The notes beneath the pieces were generated by a model. That model saw only the letters and a list, made by a program, of their open reading frames with translations, was not told the origin of the DNA and made no database searches. Source: Aureimonas ureilytica DSM 18598 = NBRC 106430 (GTDB taxonomy: Bacteria; Pseudomonadota; Alphaproteobacteria; Rhizobiales; Rhizobiaceae). Taken from it: 64,000 nt of DNA. Of the stretch, positions 51,855-61,073 are shown piece by piece; within the stretch, counting starts at the first letter, position 1; every line of letters starts with the position of its first letter. The DNA is taken from NCBI RefSeq assembly GCF_000382705.1, contig NZ_ARQE01000003.1:186001-250000 (forward strand), given 5' to 3'. The position numbers and the translations under genes are program-made.

Positions 51855-54167
51855 ATGACGCGCAAGCGGCTGTTCTGGGTGCTTCTGGCCGTGCTCCTCC
51901 TGTCCTTCTGCGCGGTTTCGGCGACGACCCTGATCGAGTTGCGGCGCGACACGCAGGAGCAGGCAACCACCGTCGCGCGCAATCTGGCCGTCGCCCTGTC
52001 GCAGGAGATCGGCCGCAGTCTCGAGAGATACGACGAGCAGTTGCTGCGCATCCGCAAGCGCCTCGCCGACGCCGATTTCGCCTCGCTCAACCCGTCCACG
52101 CAGGAGCTCGCCCTGTTCGACACGGGCGCGCCCGATCCGTTCCTGGTGGCCCTGTTCACGACCGACTCCAAGGGCGAGATCCTGTTCGACCGGGATCAGG
52201 GCGCCAAGGCCCGAGCGGGGGTTTCGGACCAGTCCTATTTCACGGCGCAGCGCGATGCCCCGGCCGCCGGGCTCTTCGTCAGCGAGCCCTTCGGCCAGCC
52301 GAACAATCCCGCCGATCAGGTCGTGGCGATGAGCCGCCGCCTCGAGTCGCCCGACGGCACGTTCATCGGCGTCGCGGTCGGCTGGGTGCGCGTCGAGCTG
52401 TTCCTGCGGATCATGCGCGGCAGCGCGCTCTCGCCCGAAGACGCGATCAATCTCTTCACGCGGCGCGGCGTTCTTGTCGCTCGCGTGCCGGGCCATCCGA
52501 ACGCGATCGGGCGAGACATGTCGCAGAACCCGACCGTCTCGCCCTTCCTGCGCGACGAGACCGGTCAGATCACCGGTCTTTCGCCGATCGACGACGTGTC
52601 GCGCATCTACAGTTTCGCCAGCCCCCGCGAGGCGCCGATCGTGCTCGCGGTGGGCTTGGCCGAGCACAATGTCTTCGCGGCCTGGAACGGGCGGGCGCTG
52701 ACGATCGGCCTCGTGCTCCTGCTCCTGTGCGCCCTCGCCACCGCCCTCGCCTTCCAGATCCGCCACGAATTCCGGCGCCGCCTGGAGACCGAGGAGGTGC
52801 TGCGCCGGGGCGAGGAGCAGTACAGGCTGCTGGCGGACTATTCGACCGATCTCATCATCCGCCTCGACGCGGGTCTGACCCGCCGCTACGTCTCGCCAGC
52901 GTGCCGCAGCATGCTGGGCTTCGAGCCCGAGGAAATGCTGGGTCTCGCCTCGCGGAGCGTCATTCATCCCGAGGACTGGCCCGACGTGCAGCGCATCGCC
53001 GCCAATGCGCGCAACGGAACGGGCGAGACCGAAAGCGCCTATCGCCTTCTGACCAAGAACGGCGACTATGTCTGGGTGGAGGGGCGCTACAGCTACGTGC
53101 CGGACGATGGCGGCTTCATCGTCGTCCTGCGCAACATCACGCGGCGCCGCAAGGTCGAGGCCGAACTCGCCGCCGCCCACGCCGAACTCACCGACCTCGC
53201 CCATACCGACCCGCTGACCGGCTTGGCCAACCGGCGCCGCTTCGACGAGGCGCTGGTCGGCGCGCGCGCCAGCCAGCGTTGCGCCGTCCTGATGATGGAC
53301 GTCGATCGGTTCAAGATGTTCAACGACCGCTACGGGCATCCGGCCGGAGACGCCTGCCTGCGCGAAGTGGCCGCGGCGATCCGCCTGGCGGTGCCGGGGC
53401 AGGCGCTGGCGGCGCGCATCGGCGGCGAGGAATTCGCCGTGCTTCTGCCCGCCCATGACCTGGCGGCGGCCGAGATCGTGGCCGAGCGCATCCGCGCCGG
53501 CGTCGAGGCGCGCGCGCTCACCCACGAAGGCAACGAGGCCAATGGCGGCGTCGTCACCGTCAGCGTCGGCTGCGCCGAGCGCAACGAGGCGGGAACCTGG
53601 GTCGAGGATGCCGACCAGATGCTCTACGAGGCCAAGCGGACCGGGCGCAATCGCGTGATGAGCCATCTGTCCCTCGGCGGCATCGCCGGAAAGGCGCCGA
53701 CCGGCAACGAGAGGGTCCGGCGCGCGGCCATCGAGCGCTTCCGCCTGGCGCGCCTCGCCGACGGCCGCGCCGAACTCGATGTCCTGGCGATGCGGCTCGC
53801 CGACACGCTGGGGGCTTCGATCGGTTTCATTTCCCTGCATGGGGACGAGGACGTGGAACTCGTCGGCTGCTGCAACATCCTGCCGGGTTCGGCGCCCAGG
53901 GCCGAGGCCCTGTGCAGCCATGCGGTCCTGTGCGCCGAGCCGATCGTCGTGGCGGACATGGCGGCCGACCCGCGCTTTGCCGGCAATCCCTTCGTGACCC
54001 CCAAGGACGGCCTTCGCTTCTATGCCGGCGCGCCCCTGATCGATCCCCAGTCCGGCGTCCCCATCGGCGCCGTGAGCGTCTGCGACCGAGAGCCGCGCTA
54101 TGGGTTCGGCCCCGAACAGCGCACGATCCTGACGACCTTCGCGCATATGGTCATGCACGGTCTGTAA
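51855..54167 (+). CDS. Sensory diguanylate cyclase (Cache-PAS-GGDEF-GAF)
   Basis: A membrane sensor of about 770 residues predicted to make cyclic di-GMP. TM1 is near 5-27, followed by a periplasmic double-Cache-like domain to about 270 and TM2 near 280-300. A PAS domain spans about 320-440. The GGDEF domain spans about 450-610, with DPLTGLANRR and the active-site loop RIGGEEF; no RxxD inhibitory site lies five residues before it. A C-terminal GAF-like domain runs from about 625 to the end. Neither candidate start has a ribosome site; I prefer ATG 51855, directly before TM1, over TTG 51783. Confidence 0.88.
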   Translation: MTRKRLFWVLLAVLLLSFCAVSATTLIELRRDTQEQATTVARNLAVALSQEIGRSLERYDEQLLRIRKRLADADFASLNPSTQELALFDTGAPDPFLVALFTTDSKGEILFDRDQGAKARAGVSDQSYFTAQRDAPAAGLFVSEPFGQPNNPADQVVAMSRRLESPDGTFIGVAVGWVRVELFLRIMRGSALSPEDAINLFTRRGVLVARVPGHPNAIGRDMSQNPTVSPFLRDETGQITGLSPIDDVSRIYSFASPREAPIVLAVGLAEHNVFAAWNGRALTIGLVLLLLCALATALAFQIRHEFRRRLETEEVLRRGEEQYRLLADYSTDLIIRLDAGLTRRYVSPACRSMLGFEPEEMLGLASRSVIHPEDWPDVQRIAANARNGTGETESAYRLLTKNGDYVWVEGRYSYVPDDGGFIVVLRNITRRRKVEAELAAAHAELTDLAHTDPLTGLANRRRFDEALVGARASQRCAVLMMDVDRFKMFNDRYGHPAGDACLREVAAAIRLAVPGQALAARIGGEEFAVLLPAHDLAAAEIVAERIRAGVEARALTHEGNEANGGVVTVSVGCAERNEAGTWVEDADQMLYEAKRTGRNRVMSHLSLGGIAGKAPTGNERVRRAAIERFRLARLADGRAELDVLAMRLADTLGASIGFISLHGDEDVELVGCCNILPGSAPRAEALCSHAVLCAEPIVVADMAADPRFAGNPFVTPKDGLRFYAGAPLIDPQSGVPIGAVSVCDREPRYGFGPEQRTILTTFAHMVMHGL

Positions 54168-54444
54168 CGGCGTTCACCGCCCTTCGCAGGCGCGTTCGTC
54201 GCGTTCGGGCGATTCTCTCTCGCGCGTCCTATCGGCTCCGGCCGCCTGCCCAAACGCTCGCCACAAGTGCTCACGCTTGCGGCATCACAACCTAAGCGGT
54301 CAGTTTGTGTCGCGCTCACGCCATGTTCACCGCTGATTTTCAGAATTCCTCCAAGCGGGCGGTTTGCTGCCTTGCGGGGAAACGGTCGCAGGCGCACAAT
54401 TGCCTGCCCATCGAAGAGGCGACGGAGCCCGGAGCGGACAACGC
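54168..54444. other. Gap upstream of the EIIA gene
   Basis: 277 bases with no supported gene. In related genomes hprK lies just upstream of manX; I could not see an HprK P-loop or any remnant here on either strand. Confidence 0.4.
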
Positions 54445-54846
54445 ATGATAGGACTTGTGCTGGTGACTCACGGCCAGCTGGCGCGCGAATTCAAACTCGC
54501 CGTCGAGCATGTGGTGGGTCAGCAGGAGGCGTTCGAGACGATCTGCATCGGCCCCGACGACGACATGGAGAAACGCCGCCTCGACATCGTTCAGGCCGTG
54601 CGCGACGCCGATCGGGGCAAGGGCGTCATCATCCTCACCGACATGTTCGGGGGTACGCCTTCCAATCTCGCCATCTCCGTGATGGACGAGGGCGAGATCG
54701 ACGTTCTGGCCGGCGTCAACCTGCCGATGCTGATCAAGCTCGCCAGCGTGCGCGGCGAGAAACCCATGGACCAGGCTTTGGTGGCGGCGCAGGAGGCCGG
54801 GCGAAAATACATCGCCGTGGCCAGTCGCATCCTGAACGGGCAGTGA
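54445..54846 (+). CDS. PTS EIIA component, mannose (Man) family
   Basis: A 133-residue cytoplasmic phosphocarrier accepting phosphate from HPr. The phospho-histidine is H9 in MIGLVLVTHGQ; IILTDMFGGTPSN and INLPML-like (VNLPMLIKLAS) segments complete the ManX-EIIA pattern. No sugar permease components are near, so it belongs to the regulatory PTS of alphaproteobacteria and not to sugar uptake. The ATG at 54445 has GGAG about 11 bases upstream. Confidence 0.92.
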   Translation: MIGLVLVTHGQLAREFKLAVEHVVGQQEAFETICIGPDDDMEKRRLDIVQAVRDADRGKGVIILTDMFGGTPSNLAISVMDEGEIDVLAGVNLPMLIKLASVRGEKPMDQALVAAQEAGRKYIAVASRILNGQ

Positions 54847-54895
54847 TACGATGGCTTATGTCGGCGAGGACGCGAGCGGCTTGGGGAACCAGACC

Positions 54896-55201
54896 ATGAA
54901 CAGCGCGGTACAACGGAACGACCCCCTCATGCCGACGGCCCGAACCTTGACGATCGTCAACCGCAAGGGCCTCCACGCCCGCGCCTCGGCCAAGTTCGTC
55001 CAGCTCGCCGAGAGCTTCGATGCCGAGATCACCATCACGCGCGACGGCATGACGGTGGGCGGCCAGTCCATCATGGGCCTCATGATGCTCGCTGCCGGAC
55101 AGGGCACCACGATCGATGTCAGCGCCGAAGGGCGCGAGGCCGAGGCCGCCATGCAGGCCATCGCCGACCTCGTCGCCAACCGCTTCGGCGAGGAATGCTG
55201 A
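54896..55201 (+). CDS. HPr-family phosphocarrier protein
   Basis: Phosphocarrier of the regulatory PTS. The histidine site is in NRKGLHARASAKFVQLAE, and the serine corresponding to Ser46 is in GGQSIMGLMMLAAGQG, so both phosphorylation sites are present. ATG 54896 (101 residues) has GGGGA eight bases upstream. ATG 54929 would give 90 residues, closer to the usual length; ATG 54851 lacks a site. It follows EIIA by about 50 bases and precedes ahcY, as in rhizobia. Confidence 0.92.
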   Translation: MNSAVQRNDPLMPTARTLTIVNRKGLHARASAKFVQLAESFDAEITITRDGMTVGGQSIMGLMMLAAGQGTTIDVSAEGREAEAAMQAIADLVANRFGEEC

Positions 55202-55250
55202 GGGGCGCGCTACCCCCGTTCCGGCCGAGCGCCGAAAGAACCAGATAAGC

Positions 55251-55270
55251 ATATAAGCAATTCGTTATAT
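55251..55270. promoter_or_regulatory. ATATAA/TTATAT inverted repeat upstream of ahcY
   Basis: Six-base arms (55251-55256, 55265-55270) with an 8-base spacer in a locally AT-rich stretch, preceded by a direct repeat ATAAGC. It lies about 110 bases before ahcY and could be an operator or part of the promoter. No riboswitch-like fold was evident. Confidence 0.35.
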
Positions 55271-55381
55271 CCTTTTGGCGCGGAGGCTGCTAAAGCACCG
55301 CGAGCCGAAGGCCGCCTGTGCGCGCCTTCCCCTGTTTCACGCGGGCGTTCGCGTTCGTCCGTGTCCGAAGGAGAACGAGCC

Positions 55382-56782
55382 ATGAGCGCAGCTGCCGATT
55401 ACGTGGTGAAGGACCTTTCGCTGGCCGACTGGGGCCGCAAGGAACTCGACATCGCCGAAACCGAAATGCCGGGCCTGATGAGCTGCCGCGAGGAGTTCGG
55501 CACCGACAAGCCGCTGACGGGCGCGCGCATCGCCGGCTCCCTCCACATGACGATCCAGACCGCCGTTCTCATCGAGACGCTGCAGGCGCTGGGCGCCAAG
55601 GTGCGCTGGGCCTCGTGCAACATCTTCTCGACGCAGGACCACGCCGCCGCCGCGATCGCGGCCACCGGCACGCCGGTCTTCGCCGTGAAGGGCGAGACGC
55701 TGGAAGACTACTGGGACTACACCGACCGCATCTTCCAGTGGACGGACGGCGAGCCCGCCAACATGATCCTCGACGATGGCGGCGACGCCACGATGTACAT
55801 CCTGACCGGCGCGCGCGCCGAGGCGGGCGAGGACGTCCTGTCCAATCCGGGTTCGGAGGAAGAGGAAATCCTCTTCGCCCAGATCCGCAAGCGCATGGCG
55901 CTCACCCCCGGCTTCTTCGCGCGCCAGCGTGACGCCATCAAGGGCGTGACCGAGGAAACCACGACGGGCGTCAACCGCCTGTACCAGCTGCAGAAGAAGG
56001 GCCTCCTCCCCTTCCCGGCGATCAACGTCAACGACAGCGTCACCAAGTCGAAATTCGACAACAAGTACGGCTGCAAGGAATCGCTGGTGGACGGCATCCG
56101 CCGCGCCACCGACGTCATGATGGCCGGCAAGGTGGCCGTGGTCTGCGGCTATGGCGACGTCGGCAAGGGCTCGGCCGCCTCGCTCCAGGGCGCGGGCGCC
56201 CGCGTCAAGGTGACGGAAGTCGATCCGATCTGCGCGCTGCAGGCCGCGATGGACGGCTACGAGGTCGTGACCCTCGAGGAAGCCGCCCCCACCGCCGACA
56301 TCATCATCACGACGACCGGCAACAAGGACGTCGTGACGCTCGACACGATGCGCCTCGTCAAGGACATGTGCATCGTCGGCAATATCGGCCATTTCGACAA
56401 CGAGATTCAGGTCGCCGCCTTGCGCAACCTGACCTGGACCAACATCAAGCCCCAGGTCGACATGGTCACCTTCCCCGATGGCAAGCGCATGCTGCTTCTG
56501 TCGGAAGGCCGCCTCCTGAATCTGGGCAACGCGACGGGCCATCCCTCCTTCGTGATGTCGGCCTCCTTCACCAACCAGACGCTGGCGCAGATCGAGCTGT
56601 TCACCAAGGGCGAGCAGTACGAGAACAAGGTCTACGTGCTGCCCAAGCATCTCGACGAGAAGGTCGCGCGCCTGCATCTGGGGCGTCTGGGCGCCAAGCT
56701 CTCGACCCTGTCGGACGAGCAGGCCTCCTATATCGGCGTGACGCCGCAGGGCCCGTTCAAGCCCGAGCACTACCGCTACTAG
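55382..56782 (+). CDS. ahcY: Adenosylhomocysteinase
   Basis: NAD-dependent hydrolysis of S-adenosylhomocysteine to adenosine and homocysteine (466 residues), which relieves product inhibition of methyltransferases, including DNA methylases. Recognisable parts are [20 protein letters not shown], the NAD-binding [24 protein letters not shown], and the C-terminal [21 protein letters not shown] ending KPEHYRY. GGAG lies nine bases before the ATG at 55382. Confidence 0.97.
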   Translation: MSAAADYVVKDLSLADWGRKELDIAETEMPGLMSCREEFGTDKPLTGARIAGSLHMTIQTAVLIETLQALGAKVRWASCNIFSTQDHAAAAIAATGTPVFAVKGETLEDYWDYTDRIFQWTDGEPANMILDDGGDATMYILTGARAEAGEDVLSNPGSEEEEILFAQIRKRMALTPGFFARQRDAIKGVTEETTTGVNRLYQLQKKGLLPFPAINVNDSVTKSKFDNKYGCKESLVDGIRRATDVMMAGKVAVVCGYGDVGKGSAASLQGAGARVKVTEVDPICALQAAMDGYEVVTLEEAAPTADIIITTTGNKDVVTLDTMRLVKDMCIVGNIGHFDNEIQVAALRNLTWTNIKPQVDMVTFPDGKRMLLLSEGRLLNLGNATGHPSFVMSASFTNQTLAQIELFTKGEQYENKVYVLPKHLDEKVARLHLGRLGAKLSTLSDEQASYIGVTPQGPFKPEHYRY

Positions 56783-56816
56783 AACATCCCGACTTCGCGC
56801 GCCGTCTGGCGCGGTG

Positions 56817-56856
56817 ATGCGCCGGAGGCAAGCCCTCCGGCGCATTTCTTTTTTAC
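56817..56856 (+). terminator. ahcY terminator
   Basis: A perfect 12-base stem (ATGCGCCGGAGG, loop CAAGC, CCTCCGGCGCAT; 56817-56845) followed by TTCTTTTTT. It separates ahcY from divL. Confidence 0.92.
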
Positions 56857-56887
56857 CATCTGTGCCGTTCGCGCGCTTTCTCTGAGG

Positions 56888-56896
56888 TTATCCACC
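56888..56896 (+). promoter_or_regulatory. Near-consensus DnaA box upstream of divL
   Basis: TTATCCACC differs from the consensus TTATCCACA only at the last base. It lies about 100 bases before divL, and a GAATC (GANTC) site is at 56910-56914. It may allow DnaA or CcrM timing of divL, though a single site is weak evidence. Confidence 0.35.
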
Positions 56897-56991
56897 GTTT
56901 AAGTTTTACGAATCGGAGCCGCGTTGGGGAGCGCGGCCTCGGTGACGGGGACAACTGTCTTTTCTCGAAAGGCGGCGGAGAAGGACGGGGG

Positions 56992-59523
56992 ATGAAACAA
57001 CTGAGATCGACGATGAAGGCGGGTCCGGCGGCCCGCTTCGTGGCCGGATTCGGCCAAAGAGGCGTGCGCATCCTTCGCGGGGCACCGGCGCTCCTGGCCA
57101 CGCTCGGCGCGAGCGCGGCCCAGGCGCAGGAAGCGGCGAGCGGGCCGATGCGGCCCGAAACCGTCCTCAACCTCGCGCTGATCGGCCTGACCATCGGCGC
57201 GGCGATGATCGCCGCCGTCTGGCTCATCCGCCAGCAGGCCGCGACCGCCGAAGAGAACAAGCGCCTGCGCGCCGACCTCGCCGACGCCCTGAACGAGGCC
57301 GACCGTCGCGGCACGCTCCTGGCCGAGGACAACCAGCGCCTTCTCGTGTTCTCCGGCCCCGGCGCGCCCGACCTCGTCGGCACGCTGCCCAAGCGCTTCG
57401 GCGCGCCGACCGAGACCTCCGCCTTTCTGGATTTCGAGGGTTGGATGGGCTTCGAGGATGCGCGCGAGCTGACGCGCGCCCTCACCCAGCTGCGCAACCG
57501 CGCCGAAGCCTTCCGCATGGAAGTGGAAAGCGCCGGCGGGCATATCCTCGAGATCGCCGGCCGCACCGCCGGCGCGCTCGCGCTCGTGCGCTTCACGCCG
57601 CTGTCGGGCCTTCGCGAGGAGATCGCGACGCTGCGCCTCGAGCAGAACCGCGCCAATGGCATGATCGAGACGATGCAGGCGTTGTTCGACGCCGCGCCGC
57701 TGCCCATGTGGCTGCGCGGCGAGGACGAGCGCCTCGTCTGGGTCAACGACGCCTATGCCCGCGCGGTGGACGCGGCCGGCGTCATCACCGCCGTGGAAGC
57801 GCAGACCGAGTTCCTGAACGAGCAGGACCGCGCCCAGATTCAGGCCCAGCGCACGCAGAGCGGCCGGTTCCAGAACCGCGTCAGCGCCGTGGTGGACGCC
57901 GACCGGCGCAATTTCCTCGTGGTGGACGCCGCCGGCCCCTTCGGCTCGGCGGGCATCGCGATCGACATTTCCGAGACCGAGAGCGTGCGCCGCGAGCTGC
58001 GCGAAACCGTGCGCTCGCATTCCGAGACGCTCGACCATCTGACGACGGCGGTGGCGCGCTTCGACGACAAGACGCAGCTCGCCTATCACAACGCCGCCTT
58101 CGCCAAGCTCTTCGGCCTGTCCGCCGCCTATCTCGATAGCGCGCCCGATCTCGTGGCCATTCTCGACCATCTGCGCTCACGCGGCGTCCTGCCGGATGAT
58201 CGCCCCTTGCGCGACGTGAAGGCCGAGATCCAGGCCGCGCACCGCGCCACGCAGCCGACCGACGCGCTCTGGCATCTGACCGACGGGCGCACGCTTCGCG
58301 TCTTCACCAGCCCCGAGCCGTCGGGCGGCGCGAGCTGGGTGTTCGAGGACCTGACCGAGAAGCTGCAGCTGGAATCGCGCCTCAACGCGCTGGTGCGCCT
58401 GCAGGGCGAAACGCTCGACTACCTGCGCGAGGGCGTCGCCGTGTTCGGCCAGGATGGGCGCCTGCGCCTGTCCAACCCGATCTTCGCCGAGCTTTGGGGC
58501 CTGTCGGACGAGTTCCTGGCGGCCAAGCCGCATATCCGCACCTTCGCCGGCACGGCGACCGCCTCGATCCGCCGCCCGGCCGACGGGTCCGAGCCCGAGG
58601 TGGACTGGACGCGCTTCGCGCATGCCGTCACCGCCTTCGACGAGGCGCCGCGCGAGGCGCAGGGCGGCGAGTTCGAGCTCACCGACGGCCGCGTGCAGGC
58701 CTATGGCATCGTGCCCCTGCCCAACGGGCAGACCATGCTGACCTTCTCCGACATCACCGACGCGCGCGCCGCCGAGCGGATGCTGCGCGAGAAGAACGAC
58801 GCGCTGGAACACGCCGCGCGCCTCAAGAACGATTTCGTCCAGCATGTGAACTACGAGCTGCGCTCGCCGCTCACCAACATCATCGGCTTCTCGGCCCTCC
58901 TGCGCTCGCCCGAGACCGGGCCGCTCAACACGCGCCAGAGCGAATATCTCGACTATATCGGCACCTCGACCTCGACGCTGCTGACCATCGTCAACGACAT
59001 TCTCGATCTCGCCACGATCGACGCCGGCATCATGGATCTCGACCTCGGCGAGGTCGACATCGCCCACACGGTCGAGCACGCCGCCGAGGCGGTGCGCGAG
59101 CGCCTGCGCGACAACGACATCCGTCTCGACATCGACATCGCGCAAGGCGGCTCGAGCTTCCGGGCCGACGGGCACCGCGTTACGCAGGTCCTGTTCAACC
59201 TCCTGTCGAACGCCGCGAATTTTGCCCCTCAAGGCTCCACCGTGCGCCTGTCGGCGCGGCGGCGGAACGACAATCTGTTCTTCGCCGTCGCCGACGAGGG
59301 ACCGGGCATCTCGCCAGCCAATATCGAGCGCATGTTCGAGCGCTTCGAGACCGATCCGGCGGGCGGGCGCCAGTCCGGCGCCGGGCTCGGCCTGTCGATC
59401 GTCAAGAGCTTCGTGGAACTGCATGGCGGCGACGTCTCGATCACGTCCGGCCCCAAGGGCGGAACGGTCGTGACCTGTCGCTTCCCGCTGCGCCGGCAGG
59501 AGCGGGATCTGGCGGCGGAATGA
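56992..59523 (+). CDS. divL: DivL-type atypical histidine kinase
   Basis: A membrane sensor kinase homologue of 843 residues. The N-terminal hydrophobic segments lie near 30-46 and 57-78, followed by a coiled coil and two to three PAS-like domains (about 210-320, 325-450, 460-590). The dimerisation box reads FVQHVNYELRSPLTNIIGF: tyrosine Y621 stands where kinases have histidine, the DivL hallmark. The ATPase domain keeps the N box (NLLSNAANFAP), DEGPGIS and GAGLGLSIVKSF. In Caulobacter DivL controls CckA and thereby CtrA through its interaction with DivK. It overlaps the next gene by an ATGA. Confidence 0.9.
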   Translation: MKQLRSTMKAGPAARFVAGFGQRGVRILRGAPALLATLGASAAQAQEAASGPMRPETVLNLALIGLTIGAAMIAAVWLIRQQAATAEENKRLRADLADALNEADRRGTLLAEDNQRLLVFSGPGAPDLVGTLPKRFGAPTETSAFLDFEGWMGFEDARELTRALTQLRNRAEAFRMEVESAGGHILEIAGRTAGALALVRFTPLSGLREEIATLRLEQNRANGMIETMQALFDAAPLPMWLRGEDERLVWVNDAYARAVDAAGVITAVEAQTEFLNEQDRAQIQAQRTQSGRFQNRVSAVVDADRRNFLVVDAAGPFGSAGIAIDISETESVRRELRETVRSHSETLDHLTTAVARFDDKTQLAYHNAAFAKLFGLSAAYLDSAPDLVAILDHLRSRGVLPDDRPLRDVKAEIQAAHRATQPTDALWHLTDGRTLRVFTSPEPSGGASWVFEDLTEKLQLESRLNALVRLQGETLDYLREGVAVFGQDGRLRLSNPIFAELWGLSDEFLAAKPHIRTFAGTATASIRRPADGSEPEVDWTRFAHAVTAFDEAPREAQGGEFELTDGRVQAYGIVPLPNGQTMLTFSDITDARAAERMLREKNDALEHAARLKNDFVQHVNYELRSPLTNIIGFSALLRSPETGPLNTRQSEYLDYIGTSTSTLLTIVNDILDLATIDAGIMDLDLGEVDIAHTVEHAAEAVRERLRDNDIRLDIDIAQGGSSFRADGHRVTQVLFNLLSNAANFAPQGSTVRLSARRRNDNLFFAVADEGPGISPANIERMFERFETDPAGGRQSGAGLGLSIVKSFVELHGGDVSITSGPKGGTVVTCRFPLRRQERDLAAE

Positions 59524-61073
59524 ACGCGGCGGCTCCTGTGTCGGACGTGACCGCGTTCGACCTCCTTCTGCCGGACGAGGCGGCCACCGAGCGCCTCGCG
59601 GCCGATCTTTCGCTCGCGCTCGGGCGGGGGGACGTCGTCGCCCTGTCGGGGGATCTGGGCGCCGGCAAGACGCATTTCGCCCGCGCCTTCGTGCGCGCGT
59701 TGAGCGGCGAGCCGGACCTCGAGGTCCCCTCCCCCACCTACACGCTGGCGCAGATTTACGAGACGCGCCCGAAGGTCACGCATTTCGACCTTTATCGCCT
59801 GGGCGACGAGGACGAACTGGAAGAGCTCGGCTTCGACGAGGCGTCGGAAACCGGCCTCGTTCTCGTGGAATGGCCCGAGCGCGCGCCGCGCGTTTTCAGT
59901 GAGGCCACGGTTCGGCTCGAACTCGCGGACGCCGCCGGCGGCGGTCGGCAGGCGCGGATTACCGCGACGCCGGACGCGGCCAAGCGCATCCGCCGCACGC
60001 TGGACGCGCGCGCCTTCCTCACCGAGGCGGGCCTGCCCGACGCGATCCGCCAGATTTTCCAGGGCGATGCCTCGGCGCGGCGCTACGAGACGGTTCCGGG
60101 GCCGGACGGCACGCCGCTCGTGCTGATGGATTCGCCGGCCCTCGTGCTCGGGCCCCCCGTGCGCGACGGACTGCCCTATGCCCGCATCGCCCACACGGCC
60201 GAAACGGTGCTTGCCTTCGTCGCCATCGCCGAAGACTTGGAAGCCGCCGGGCTCGGCGCGCCCCGCATCCTCCACGCCGATCTCGAAGCCGGCTTCGTGC
60301 TGATGACCGATCTCGGGCGCGACACCGTGCTCGACCCGCAAGGCCGCCCGATCCCGGAGCGCTACGAGACGGCGATGGAAGCGCTCGCCCATTTTCATTC
60401 ACAGCCTCCGCGCCGCGAACTGCCGACCCGCGAAGGGCCGGTGCATTCCGTGCCGCCCTTCGACCGGGGCGCCCTGTCGATCGAGGTGAGCCTTCTTCTC
60501 GACTGGTACTGGCCGCATCGGCGCGGCGTGGCCCCAAGCGAGGCGGAGCGGGCGCGCTTCGACGCGGTCTGGGATGCGCTGTTCGACCGGCTGGAGGCGG
60601 CCGAGCCGGCGCTCGTGCTGCGCGATCTGCAATGGCCCAATCTCGTCTGGCGCCCGGCCGAGGCCGGGCACCGCCGCGTCGCGTTTCTCGACTTCCAGGA
60701 CGCGATGATCGGCCCGTCCGCCTATGACGTCGCCTCGCTGGCGCAGGATGCGCGGGTGGATATTCCGGCCGAACTGGAAGAGCGGCTTCGGCATCACTAC
60801 ATGAGCCTGAGGGAAGCAACGGACCCGCGCTTCGACAAGGACGCCTTCGAGGAGGCCTATGCGATCATGGCGGCGCAGCGCGCCACCAAGATTCTCGGCA
60901 TCTTCGTCCGCTTGTTGCGCCGGGACGGCAAGCCGCAATACCTCCGTCACATTCCCCGTATTCAATCCTACCTGAAGCGCAGCCTCCGGCATCCGGCCCT
61001 CCAGCCTCTCGCCGGCCTCTACGAGGACTGGGCGCTTCTGGACGACGAACTCACCGCACCGCAGGACTCATGA
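59520..61073 (+). CDS. TsaE-phosphotransferase fusion (TsaE/AmgK-like)
   Basis: A 517-residue bifunctional protein. Residues 1-160 are TsaE, the ATPase of the tRNA t6A synthesis complex, with Walker A SGDLGAGKTH at 43-52, SPTYTLAQIYE and HFDLYRL. Residues about 175-517 are an aminoglycoside-phosphotransferase-fold kinase with LRDLQWPNLVW as catalytic loop (Arg replaces the usual His) and FLDFQDAMIGPSAYDVASLAQD as the metal loop. The kinase half resembles AmgK, which phosphorylates N-acetylmuramate and N-acetylglucosamine in peptidoglycan recycling. The following MurU-like gene supports that. The fusion is common in Hyphomicrobiales. Confidence 0.9.
   Translation: MNAAAPVSDVTAFDLLLPDEAATERLAADLSLALGRGDVVALSGDLGAGKTHFARAFVRALSGEPDLEVPSPTYTLAQIYETRPKVTHFDLYRLGDEDELEELGFDEASETGLVLVEWPERAPRVFSEATVRLELADAAGGGRQARITATPDAAKRIRRTLDARAFLTEAGLPDAIRQIFQGDASARRYETVPGPDGTPLVLMDSPALVLGPPVRDGLPYARIAHTAETVLAFVAIAEDLEAAGLGAPRILHADLEAGFVLMTDLGRDTVLDPQGRPIPERYETAMEALAHFHSQPPRRELPTREGPVHSVPPFDRGALSIEVSLLLDWYWPHRRGVAPSEAERARFDAVWDALFDRLEAAEPALVLRDLQWPNLVWRPAEAGHRRVAFLDFQDAMIGPSAYDVASLAQDARVDIPAELEERLRHHYMSLREATDPRFDKDAFEEAYAIMAAQRATKILGIFVRLLRRDGKPQYLRHIPRIQSYLKRSLRHPALQPLAGLYEDWALLDDELTAPQDS

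Noticed and set aside
54168-54444. Remnant of hprK
   Set aside because: No P-loop or HprK signature in any frame.
55202-55381. SAM or SAH riboswitch before ahcY
   Set aside because: I looked for a pseudoknot or multi-stem aptamer layout and found only a short AT-rich inverted repeat.
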